DNA from: Planctomyces sp.
GTDB taxonomy: Bacteria > Planctomycetota > Planctomycetia > Planctomycetales > Planctomycetaceae
Direction of reading: 5' to 3'
Assembly (NCBI GenBank): GCA_016795105.1
Contig: JAEUIH010000064.1
Span: 1 to 41,406, forward strand
Length of the DNA: 41,406 nt
This document shows, in pieces, positions 1 through 7,704 of the stretch (within the stretch, counting starts at the first letter, position 1; each line of letters begins with the position of its first letter). A model generated the notes under the pieces. It was not told the origin of the DNA and ran no database searches. It was given only the letters and a program-made list of their open reading frames with translations. The position numbers and the translations under genes were made by a program.

Positions 1-2
1 AG

Positions 3-791
3 TGGAGCGGCCCTGCCGATTTCACAGTAAATGCGACGCTTGGGCAGGCTCCTCGAGGTCTTACTCCTTCGGGAACCATCTCAAATAACCGACCAACGTT
101 TACGTGGGTTCCGGCAACCGGAGCTGTTTCATACGAGATTCTCGTGAAGAACATCTCTCAGTCCGGACAGCCAACAGTGATCAATGTGTCCGGGATTTCA
201 GCAAACGTTGTCAACGGAGTCGTGTCGTACACGACCACGACCACACTTGCACCGAACCAGAACTACCGCTGGTGGGTGCGTGGTTACAGTGCCTCGGGAA
301 TTGCCGGACCATGGAGCCAGCCTCTGAACTTCTCAGTGGTTTCCAGTGAGCAGTTTGGAAGTCCGGTTCCGATGGATCCAATGTTGTCGGATATCGTGGT
401 GCCCGTAGTTGCCACGCTGAATGTCAGCGAAGAAGTTGCTGACGATGTTCGCAGCTTCTCAGTACATCCGGCAGGAATGCACATTCAGCTGAACCCAGCT
501 CGACTGATTGATGATTCTGAAGATGCTGTCCTGACGGCTCCGGCAGTCGATACATTGGAAATCGATTCGGTGATGGAACTCTGGGCTGATGGACTGGTAA
601 TTCCTGAAGCAACTGCTGAAGTTCTGAATGAGGAATCCGTGAATATCGATGTACTGACTGTTGATCCTGCATCAGTCAGCGGGGCAAGCGATGAAGAAAC
701 GGCTTCGACCGCGTCTGCATTGTTCGCTGGTCTGTTCGCTCTGAGTTTCCCGAAACAGTCTCGTGACGAACGACGAAATCGTCGGTCATAA
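3..791 (+). CDS. C-terminal part of a surface protein with an FN3-like domain
   Basis: The frame is open from the left edge of the window, so the N-terminus is missing. The visible part begins with the end of one beta domain. An FN3-like domain follows (about residues 20-115), with the motifs PTFTWVPATGAVSYEI, NYRWWVRGYSASG and GPWSQPLNFSV, which are typical of fibronectin III or Ig-like repeats in large secreted planctomycete proteins. After it comes an acidic, Ala/Ser/Thr-rich linker. The last 25 residues are a short hydrophobic stretch (ALFAGLFALSF) followed by an Arg-rich tail. This resembles a C-terminal sorting or anchoring signal, but that is inference. Transcription ends at the strong hairpin at 840-864. 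The protein's function is not recognisable. Confidence 0.8.
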   Translation, partial: WSGPADFTVNATLGQAPRGLTPSGTISNNRPTFTWVPATGAVSYEILVKNISQSGQPTVINVSGISANVVNGVVSYTTTTTLAPNQNYRWWVRGYSASGIAGPWSQPLNFSVVSSEQFGSPVPMDPMLSDIVVPVVATLNVSEEVADDVRSFSVHPAGMHIQLNPARLIDDSEDAVLTAPAVDTLEIDSVMELWADGLVIPEATAEVLNEESVNIDVLTVDPASVSGASDEETASTASALFAGLFALSFPKQSRDERRNRRS

Positions 792-838
792 TTCTGTAGC
801 CGGCAAACGGAACCGGGATCTTTACATCTAAATTCCAA

Positions 839-876
839 CCCCCGGGATCTTCAGGGTCCCGGGGTTTTTGTTTTGG
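839..876 (+). terminator. Rho-independent terminator after the surface-protein gene
   Basis: An 8-bp perfect GC-rich stem (CCCCGGGA at 840-847 pairing with TCCCGGGG at 857-864) has a 9-nt loop. It is followed at once by a T-tract (TTTTTGTTTT). It lies 48 bases after the stop at 791 and is the clearest intrinsic terminator in the window. Confidence 0.88.
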
Positions 877-977
877 TCGGATTGCTACCCGGAACAGATC
901 GAATTCGATAATCTTCGAACTCAACTTTGTCCCACTGAGATAGTCGGGGACATGCGACTGGGGTTCCGGGTCTTTGC

Positions 978-2396
978 ATGGATAACGCGTCACAACCCAA
1001 AATCAACTGTTATCAGGACGCCATGCGATGGCTTTACGATCGCATCGACTATGAGCGAGTGCGTCCGGGTGGACAGTCCAATCCATTTCGGCTTGAACGC
1101 ATACAGTCCTTGTTGAGGTTGATTGGTTCACCTCAGGAGCGGATTCCGGTAGTGCACCTTGCCGGAACCAAGGGGAAGGGCTCCACGGCAGCTTTCACAG
1201 AATCGATACTTCGTGCGGCTGGATATCGGACAGGTCTCTATACATCGCCTCATATTGAGGTCTTCGAAGAGCGAATGCAGGTCAATCGTACGCTTCCAAC
1301 GCAGGAGCAGATGACCACCTTGATTCGCGAAGTCGCAGAGACACTGTATTTACATGATGATCATGGGGGCAGTCGCTTGCCGACGTTCTTTGAGATCGCA
1401 ACGCTCCTCGCGTGGCGATTTTTTGATCAGCAGAATGTGGATATTGTCGTGTTGGAGACAGGTCTTGGGGGGCGTCTTGACTGCACGAATGTCTGTCGTC
1501 CATTGGTAACTGTGATTACGACGATTGGACTGGACCATACTCAGATTCTTGGAAACACACTGGAGCTGATTGCGGCAGAAAAGGCGGGAATTCTGAAACA
1601 GGGGATTCCTGTGATTCAGGGGCGTTTGCCATCTTCCGCCGATCAGGTGGTTGGTAACCGTTCTGAAGATCTGGGCTGCCAGCGACTTTGTCTGGGAGTT
1701 GATTTTCTGGCGATGAATCGGCGAGTGGATGATCTTCCGCAGCCCGGTATCGCCCAGGTGTTTGATTTGAAGATCCATGCGCTCGACGTCGCTGAGCCGC
1801 TGATCCTTGGCGAACTCGGCATTCCTCTGCGAGGGCAGCACCAGATCGACAATGCTGCCCTGGCAGTGATGGTGACTCAGGCTCTGAAAAATCAGTGGGA
1901 CTTCAGGATCACAGATTCGGACGTCCTGAAGGGATTGTCCGAAACACAGTGGCCGCTTCGATTTGAAGTGATCTCGGGGACACCGGTCACTGTTCTGGAT
2001 GCTGCTCATAATCCTGATTCAATTTCAGCACTCGTCAGAACACTCGATGAAGACAGCTGGAACAACCGACCGCGAGTGATCGTGTTTGGTTCGTCTTCTG
2101 ATAAAGATTCGGAGACGATGCTGAGCTTACTGTGCGGGCGTTGCGACCAACTCGTGTTGACGCGATACACTACAAATCCTCGAAGTATGGCGCCCGATCG
2201 ATTAGCAGAGACTTTTGCTCGTGTGAGTCAAACGAGCGTTTCGAAGTCTTCTCCGACCTGTGTGCATGTGTGTGAAGTTCCCGCGGATGCATTGAAACTC
2301 GCAGCCGAACTTGCCGGGTTGAACGGGCTCGTGTGTGTGACCGGGTCTCTATTTCTCGCAGCTGAAGCTCGCACTTTACTGCTCCCGTTCCGTTAA
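978..2396 (+). CDS. folC: Bifunctional folylpolyglutamate synthase / dihydrofolate synthase
   Basis: This is a Mur-ligase-family cytosolic enzyme. It adds L-glutamate to dihydropteroate and then extends the gamma-glutamyl tail of folates, using ATP. The 472-residue length is normal for FolC. The ATP-binding loop GTKGKGS lies at residues 63-69, TSPH follows near 90, and the C-terminal domain contains LDAAHNPDS, the usual FolC motif. The start at 978 lets the N-terminus (YQDAMRWLYDRIDYERVRPG) align with the usual beginning of the family; no strong Shine-Dalgarno is seen. The stop is only 7 bases before the ggt start, so the two genes are probably co-transcribed. Confidence 0.95.
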   Translation: MDNASQPKINCYQDAMRWLYDRIDYERVRPGGQSNPFRLERIQSLLRLIGSPQERIPVVHLAGTKGKGSTAAFTESILRAAGYRTGLYTSPHIEVFEERMQVNRTLPTQEQMTTLIREVAETLYLHDDHGGSRLPTFFEIATLLAWRFFDQQNVDIVVLETGLGGRLDCTNVCRPLVTVITTIGLDHTQILGNTLELIAAEKAGILKQGIPVIQGRLPSSADQVVGNRSEDLGCQRLCLGVDFLAMNRRVDDLPQPGIAQVFDLKIHALDVAEPLILGELGIPLRGQHQIDNAALAVMVTQALKNQWDFRITDSDVLKGLSETQWPLRFEVISGTPVTVLDAAHNPDSISALVRTLDEDSWNNRPRVIVFGSSSDKDSETMLSLLCGRCDQLVLTRYTTNPRSMAPDRLAETFARVSQTSVSKSSPTCVHVCEVPADALKLAAELAGLNGLVCVTGSLFLAAEARTLLLPFR

Positions 2397-2403
2397 GGCC
2401 CTG

Positions 2404-4146
2404 ATGAGGAAGATGAGCATGACAACCAGAGCTTTTGGTTTGCTGTTTGTTCCGGTATGCATGTGGATCCTCCTGGCAGCTCATTCTCCAGCATACAGTC
2501 AGGACTTTGAACGAGGTGTAGTGGCGGCCGATCATCCTGCGGCCAGTGAAGCCGGCGCGGAAATGCTTCGACGTGGAGGGAATGTCGTCGATGCAGCGAT
2601 AGCCACGTCATTTGCGCTTTCGGTTGTCCGTCCAGCGAGTTGCGGGATTGGTGGTGGTGGATTCATGGTGATTTGGGATGCCAAAGAGCGTCGAGCAGTC
2701 GTGATTGACTACCGAGAGCGGGCACCGTTATGGGCCAGTCGCGAGATGTACGATGGGCGGGGAGATACGGCGGACTCCGAGTCAGCGAGTATCCGGGGTG
2801 GCTTAGCACCAGCGGTTCCTGGAACGGTGGCCGGGTTGTGCTATGCAGCAGAATCCTATGGAAGTCTGCCACTGAACATTCTGCTCGAACCCGCACTTCG
2901 ACTTTGTGAAACGGGTGTCCCGGTCGATGAACATGACCTCGAAGTTCAGACATCAGCATTGAAGACGCTTCGAAAATATCCGGCCTACAGCCAGACTTAC
3001 GATTCGCTGCTGAGACTGTATCTGAACAACGGAAAGCCCTGGCAGATCGGGGACCTCTTTTATTCACCTCAGGGCCCTGCCCTGCGACGAATCGCCTCCC
3101 ATGGGGCCTCCGGTTTCTATGACGGTGAGACGGCACGGGAACTCGTCAGAGTCGTCGCGGAACATGGCGGGAAAATTGGACTTGATGACCTGAAGGTTCG
3201 TATCCCGGCCGAGCGAGTTGCAGTTCAGGGAGAATTTCGCGGGGCTCAGATTTTCACAATGCCCCCGCCAAGCAGTGGAGGAATTGCGTTGCTTCAGAGT
3301 CTGTCGGTCCTCGAAGAATGGGAACACAAATCTGCTCGAAGCCTCAATTCACTGGGGCACAATTCGCCCGAGTATCTGCATTTGTTAACTGAGTCCCTGA
3401 AGCACGCGTTTGCAGATCGAGCTGAGTTCCTGGGAGACTCAGATTTTGTTGACGTCCCCATCCAGAAGCTGCTTGATCGAAAATACGCTGCTGAAACGGC
3501 GTCCCACATCGATGAGAATCAGACGCTGAGGCCCGAAGAGTACGGACGATTTTTCGGACAGGATGATGCCGGCACAAGTCATTTCTCTGTGATGGATCAT
3601 CAGGGCAATGCAGTGGCGTGCACAGAGACAATCAACCTCACATTTGGAAGTTTTGTCGTGCTTCCGGAAAGCGGCGTTCTGCTGAACAACCAGATGGACG
3701 ACTTTGCGGCTCAGCCAGGTCAGCCGAACGCGTTTGGTTTGCTGCAGAGTGAGGCCAATGTCGTGGCGCCAGGCAAGAAACCCTTGTCGAGCATGACGCC
3801 GACAATATTGGTCCGGGACGGAAAGGCTGAACTTGCATGCGGAGGATCCGGTGGGCCAAGAATCATTACCGCGACAATACAGACTGTCCTGAATCATGAA
3901 GTCTTCGGCATGTCACCCGCGGAATCGGTTTCAGCGCCGAGAATACACCATCAGTGGTTTCCGGATGAGCTGTTGTCAGAGCGAAAGATCGAAACCGATG
4001 TCGATGAAAAGTTAAGAAGCCGCGGTCATGTCGTTGAAAAGTCTGGTGGACTGGCCGCCGTTCAGGCGGTTGCACCGAACGTCGGCGGAACGAAGTTGTC
4101 CGGAGGCAGCGATCCTCGAAAGCATGGTCGGCCAGCAGGCAATTAG
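2404..4146 (+). CDS. ggt: Gamma-glutamyltransferase, secreted precursor
   Basis: An N-terminal nucleophile hydrolase that cleaves gamma-glutamyl bonds, for example in glutathione, and can transfer the glutamyl group. A signal peptide occupies about residues 1-32 (hydrophobic core AFGLLFVPVCMWILLAA, then AYSQ), so it should act outside the cytoplasm. Autocleavage is expected before Thr391 in the motif GTSHFSV. Substrate-binding motifs LLNNQMDDF, PLSSMTPT and GGSGGPRI are all present, so the enzyme looks intact. ATG 2404 is listed, but ATG 2419 has a better-placed AGGA and also starts a good signal peptide. The stop overlaps the flhB stop on the other strand by 3 bases. The close link with folC, another gamma-glutamyl enzyme, is suggestive but may be chance. 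Confidence 0.93.
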   Translation: MRKMSMTTRAFGLLFVPVCMWILLAAHSPAYSQDFERGVVAADHPAASEAGAEMLRRGGNVVDAAIATSFALSVVRPASCGIGGGGFMVIWDAKERRAVVIDYRERAPLWASREMYDGRGDTADSESASIRGGLAPAVPGTVAGLCYAAESYGSLPLNILLEPALRLCETGVPVDEHDLEVQTSALKTLRKYPAYSQTYDSLLRLYLNNGKPWQIGDLFYSPQGPALRRIASHGASGFYDGETARELVRVVAEHGGKIGLDDLKVRIPAERVAVQGEFRGAQIFTMPPPSSGGIALLQSLSVLEEWEHKSARSLNSLGHNSPEYLHLLTESLKHAFADRAEFLGDSDFVDVPIQKLLDRKYAAETASHIDENQTLRPEEYGRFFGQDDAGTSHFSVMDHQGNAVACTETINLTFGSFVVLPESGVLLNNQMDDFAAQPGQPNAFGLLQSEANVVAPGKKPLSSMTPTILVRDGKAELACGGSGGPRIITATIQTVLNHEVFGMSPAESVSAPRIHHQWFPDELLSERKIETDVDEKLRSRGHVVEKSGGLAAVQAVAPNVGGTKLSGGSDPRKHGRPAGN

Positions 4147-5213
4147 GCGGCAGTTCTCCCGCCTTTAGCTCGGTAAATCTGAGCAATGATTTCAGCAATT
4201 GCTCGAAAGTACTCAAACGGGATATGTTCGCCAACTTCGACTGATGCAAACAATGCACGTGCGATTGGTTTACGTTCCAGGACCGGAACATTGTTCTCTC
4301 GAGCAATTCGAACGATGTTCTTCGCGAAAATCCCTGCGCCTTTTGCAACAACTTTGGGAGCCGACATCTTTCCTGCTTCGTATTGGATGGCAACAGCGAG
4401 GTGGGTCGGGTTGGTCAATACAACGGTTGCAAGCGGTACATCTTTGACGGATTGACGTCTGCGAGCGTCGCGCTGTCGTTTTCGAATGGCGGCTCGCATG
4501 TGAGGATCGCCGGTGTCGTCTTTTTGTTCCTGTTTGATTTCTTCCCGAGTCATCTTCAGTTGTTGCTCATGCCTCATCCAGCGAATGAAATAGTCGAATA
4601 AGGCAATTCCGAACGCAATTCCTGCAAGAATCAGAGCAATCAGGAGCCCCAGATCCCAGGCCTCAGCCACGACAGAGCCAACCGTCGAGAAATTTCGAAC
4701 CGACAGACGATCTCGATATGTCCACAGGACAGAACTGCTGACGATGAGCAGGGCGCTGACTTTGAAGGCTCCCTGGAGTCCACGGATACCGGACTCCATC
4801 GACATGACTCGAGACCACCCTTTGGATGGCATCAGCTTTTCAAAGTCAATTTCCAGCGGCTTAAAAGAGATGACAAATCCAACCTGAAGGAAGCCGGTCA
4901 TGAGTCCGATCGCCATCAGAGTCAGCACAAAGAAGCCGGTGATGGCAGTCAGTTCCGATGTCAGCCATGATGCTCCGGTTTGAGAATGCCAGACAGTCCA
5001 CTCACTGATATCGATGGACTCGACCCACATTCGAACACCAGACAGCAGGTGATGTCCCCATGCGGAGCCGAACCAGAGAACGAGGAAACAGCCGGTGAGG
5101 AGAGCGGCTGCACCAGTGAGGTCGGGGCTTTGCGCGACCTGACCTTCAAGCCTCGCGTCTTCCCGACGCTTGGGTGTTGGCGCTTCTGTACCGTTGTTTT
5201 CAAAGTCTGCCAC
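4143..5213 (-). CDS. flhB: Flagellar export-gate protein FlhB
   Basis: An inner-membrane component of the flagellar type III export gate that switches substrate specificity from rod/hook to filament proteins. The 356-residue length is typical. The N-terminus has the family signature EAPTPKRREDARLEGQVAQS. Four membrane segments lie between about residues 32 and 210, then a charged linker leads to the cytoplasmic domain. The self-cleavage site NPTH is intact at residues 268-271. The gene is last in the minus-strand flagellar operon and its start lies directly against the end of fliR (no spacer). Its stop overlaps that of ggt, which converges on it. Confidence 0.96.
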   Translation of the reverse strand: MADFENNGTEAPTPKRREDARLEGQVAQSPDLTGAAALLTGCFLVLWFGSAWGHHLLSGVRMWVESIDISEWTVWHSQTGASWLTSELTAITGFFVLTLMAIGLMTGFLQVGFVISFKPLEIDFEKLMPSKGWSRVMSMESGIRGLQGAFKVSALLIVSSSVLWTYRDRLSVRNFSTVGSVVAEAWDLGLLIALILAGIAFGIALFDYFIRWMRHEQQLKMTREEIKQEQKDDTGDPHMRAAIRKRQRDARRRQSVKDVPLATVVLTNPTHLAVAIQYEAGKMSAPKVVAKGAGIFAKNIVRIARENNVPVLERKPIARALFASVEVGEHIPFEYFRAIAEIIAQIYRAKGGRTAA

Positions 5214-5978
5214 TTAGATGAGTCCGGTTCTGGTGACGTGAGACAACAGGTTTTGGATTGCTCCGCTGATCTCCGGAAAGAAGAACACGACTCCCAGCAT
5301 TCCTGCTGCAATTCGCAGGGACATTCCATAGGACATGAAGTTAAATTGAGGAGCTGATCGAATAGTGATCAGCAACATAACCACAGTGACAAACAGCAGA
5401 ATGCCGATCGGTGCGACCAGAACAAGCCCGTGATTGACAGAGTTTGAAACGCTGCCAAGCACTGTGTTCCATGAGGGCATCGACCATGCTCCAGCGGTTG
5501 GGCGGAATTCGAGCGAACGTCCGAGGAGCCAGAAAAATACATGATGGAGATCCAAAGCAAAGAACATGAGTGCTCCGATTGCTTCCATCATCTGTGAGAC
5601 CACGTTGGTCTGCTGCTGATCCATAGGAGAGGTCAGACCGCCCATGGTGAGTCCCATCTCCTGTGCAATCCATGCTCCGCCGACTCGGACAGGAACCAGG
5701 CAAAGGCCAAACAGCCACGCCATTCCGGCACCAAGAGCGGTTTCTCGTGCGGCATGATATGCAAGCTGCGTCCAGAGTTGCTCGGACGTCTCAGCCGACT
5801 GCAGCAGTAATGCTGTCTGCTGCATATAAGTTGGAGCGAGCAGCACCGTGATCGCGGCGGCGAGGCCAACCTTTACTGTATTCGGCATCCCCTGCCCGTT
5901 CAGGGGTGGCATGAAGGCGATGAATGCTGCAATTCTGAAGAGAATCAGGACAATAGCAGTAATTTGAGCCTCGATCAC
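5214..5978 (-). CDS. fliR: Flagellar export-gate protein FliR
   Basis: A polytopic inner-membrane protein of the FliP-FliQ-FliR export channel. The sequence has about six hydrophobic segments and the FliR-like N-terminal segment ITAIVLILFRIAAFIAFMPPLNG. The frame stays open upstream to 6047, but that would overlap fliQ by 73 bases and add a polar tail foreign to the family. The GTG at 5978 is preferred: it forms a GTGA overlap with the fliQ stop, has GGAGG upstream, and gives 254 residues, the usual FliR size. The gene is followed immediately by flhB. Confidence 0.93.
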   Translation of the reverse strand: MIEAQITAIVLILFRIAAFIAFMPPLNGQGMPNTVKVGLAAAITVLLAPTYMQQTALLLQSAETSEQLWTQLAYHAARETALGAGMAWLFGLCLVPVRVGGAWIAQEMGLTMGGLTSPMDQQQTNVVSQMMEAIGALMFFALDLHHVFFWLLGRSLEFRPTAGAWSMPSWNTVLGSVSNSVNHGLVLVAPIGILLFVTVVMLLITIRSAPQFNFMSYGMSLRIAAGMLGVVFFFPEISGAIQNLLSHVTRTGLI

Positions 5979-6247
5979 GACTGTGTGACCTCCAGCAGTC
6001 GCTCCATCATTCTCATCGTGAACGACTGAGATGTCTGCATCATCCATGGAAGAGTGATCAGCATGACGGCACCAACAGCCACAATTCGCGGAGCGAATGA
6101 CAGCGTTTGCTCCTGAATACTGGTGATCGTCTGGAGCAGGCTGATAACGAGTCCAACAATCAGGCTGACAGCAACGGCGGGTGTTGACAGGAGCATTGCC
6201 GTGATCAGCAGGTCACGACCGATTTCAGAGACTTCCATGGTATCCAT
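5975..6247 (-). CDS. fliQ: Flagellar export-gate protein FliQ
   Basis: A small two-helix membrane protein that packs around FliP and FliR in the export channel. It has 90 residues, as expected. Two hydrophobic helices (about 14-38 and 52-72) flank the conserved loop ITSIQEQTLSFAPRI. Its stop overlaps the proposed GTG start of fliR, which indicates translational coupling. Upstream lies a motE-like gene, not fliP, which normally precedes fliQ. Confidence 0.95.
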   Translation of the reverse strand: MDTMEVSEIGRDLLITAMLLSTPAVAVSLIVGLVISLLQTITSIQEQTLSFAPRIVAVGAVMLITLPWMMQTSQSFTMRMMERLLEVTQS

Positions 6248-6279
6248 AATGCGAAATCCTTTCGCGAATTCGACAACGG

Positions 6280-7221
6280 TCAGCGGCGATTTGTAGTCTT
6301 CCTGGAGGGTTGCTTGTTCATCATCCGGCGAAGGATGTCAACTCGCATCGTTGTATCTGAAACAGCGGCAAGGATTGGTGAACGTTTCTTTTCATCAACC
6401 TGAAGCAGCATCTCCACAGCATCTGCGGGACCGTCTTCACTTTCGTTGTAGTAGGTCTCCAGGGTTCGTGCGGCTTCCTGAGGCTGCATACCTGAGATTG
6501 TTGTTGCCGCCAGTTTCGCATTTGCTGTTCGGTCTGCAGCTGTCATCGCTGCTGTCGTGACTTTCTTGCCATTTGATGTTGAACCTTCAAGTCGAGCCTT
6601 TTCGATGTCCAGGCTCTTGCGGTCATCTTCCAGTTTTTTGCGATCTGCATCAAGCTGACTTTTCTGAGCTGCAAGGTCTTTTAAGAGTTGTTCTACCGCC
6701 AAACGCTGGTCCCGTGCCTGAGCATGGAGGCCTTCAAGCTCTTTTTGTTCACTTAGAATGTCCGACAGGATCATTTGCTGCTGTTCTTCGCGCCGTTCGA
6801 TTCCGGCCTCCCTGACTCGGACTGCTTCATCCCGCTCTTTCAGCCCCATTCCGTAACGCACGATTTCCTCGACGGACATCGAATCCGGTCGAATTGCAGT
6901 CGGGATGGACTCATCCTCATGTCCTTCGTTTTCGGCATGCCCCGAATCATCATGGCCTCCGGCAGGCTTTGAGCCGGCATGCGAGTTCTTACGAGAGGCC
7001 TGGGTACCGTGACTTGCAGTCGTTGCGGATTCGGGACCATGATTTCCGGCCGTTGCTTCTCCATGTCCGGCGCCGTCAGCCACCGCACCGTCTTCGGCAG
7101 TTTCTCCATGCTCAGCGGTTCCTTCGGCGGGGGAGGGTTTTGGTTTCAGGGCCATCCCAATGCCGGCAGAAAGTCCGAACAATCCAATTCCGAAGAGAGC
7201 CAAAGCGATTATTTTTTTCAT
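6280..7221 (-). CDS. MotE/YlxF-like membrane-anchored coiled-coil protein of the flagellar operon
   Basis: It has 313 residues in three parts. First is one N-terminal membrane helix (residues 1-25). Next is a linker of about 80 residues rich in His, Gly, Glu and Ala, with eight scattered histidines. Last comes a long coiled coil (about 120-215), followed by an MgtE_N-like helical domain (MQPQEAARTLETYYN and the following segment). This architecture and the position right after fliJ match the MotE/YlxF family, whose studied members act as chaperones for stator proteins; that role here is inference. The start overlaps the fliJ stop as ATGA. The His-rich linker is unusual for the family and could bind metal. 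Confidence 0.75.
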   Translation of the reverse strand: MKKIIALALFGIGLFGLSAGIGMALKPKPSPAEGTAEHGETAEDGAVADGAGHGEATAGNHGPESATTASHGTQASRKNSHAGSKPAGGHDDSGHAENEGHEDESIPTAIRPDSMSVEEIVRYGMGLKERDEAVRVREAGIERREEQQQMILSDILSEQKELEGLHAQARDQRLAVEQLLKDLAAQKSQLDADRKKLEDDRKSLDIEKARLEGSTSNGKKVTTAAMTAADRTANAKLAATTISGMQPQEAARTLETYYNESEDGPADAVEMLLQVDEKKRSPILAAVSDTTMRVDILRRMMNKQPSRKTTNRR

Positions 7222-7685
7222 CGCACGTTCCTTTCAGGACTCTGCTGGCGAAGATGCCACTGCTGAGATGCCTGTTCCTGCTGTTTGTGTTCTTCTTTGA
7301 GCAATTCCTGCTGTCGATGTTCCATCTGTTCGCGGTGAATCATTTCTTCAATTGTCTTCAGTTCACGACGAGCCACCATGAATGCGTCCATCGCTTCCCG
7401 GACTCGTTCACTGGCCTCCTGAACCGCGGTTTCAGCATCTGCAACGCATTGTTCATGATTTGCGACCTCTGATGACATGGCCGCGACCATAATTCCGTGA
7501 GTCGACGACTGCAGGTGTTTGGCTGCCATCATGAGCACATTTCGGAGTGCCTGTTCGCATTGCTTTTGCTGGAGAATTGCCTGATCTCGCTCCGTGTTTC
7601 GTAGTGCTGCTTCGACGCGAGCCAGCTTTTCCGCCTGGATGCGGATTCGCCGTACCTGTTCGAATCGTGACTGAAACTTCTTCAT
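7218..7685 (-). CDS. fliJ: FliJ-like flagellar export chaperone
   Basis: The 155-residue protein is predicted to be almost entirely alpha-helical coiled coil and begins MKKFQSRFEQVRRIR, much like FliJ. FliJ stabilises the FliI ATPase ring and escorts export substrates to the gate. The family has low sequence conservation, so the call rests on length, coiled-coil character and position directly after fliI (19-base gap). The C-terminus is Gln/His-rich (REQMEHRQQELLKEEHKQQEQ). The stop overlaps the start of the motE-like gene. Confidence 0.85.
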   Translation of the reverse strand: MKKFQSRFEQVRRIRIQAEKLARVEAALRNTERDQAILQQKQCEQALRNVLMMAAKHLQSSTHGIMVAAMSSEVANHEQCVADAETAVQEASERVREAMDAFMVARRELKTIEEMIHREQMEHRQQELLKEEHKQQEQASQQWHLRQQSPERNVR

Positions 7686-7704
7686 AACGTTGAGTTAACT
7701 CTCT

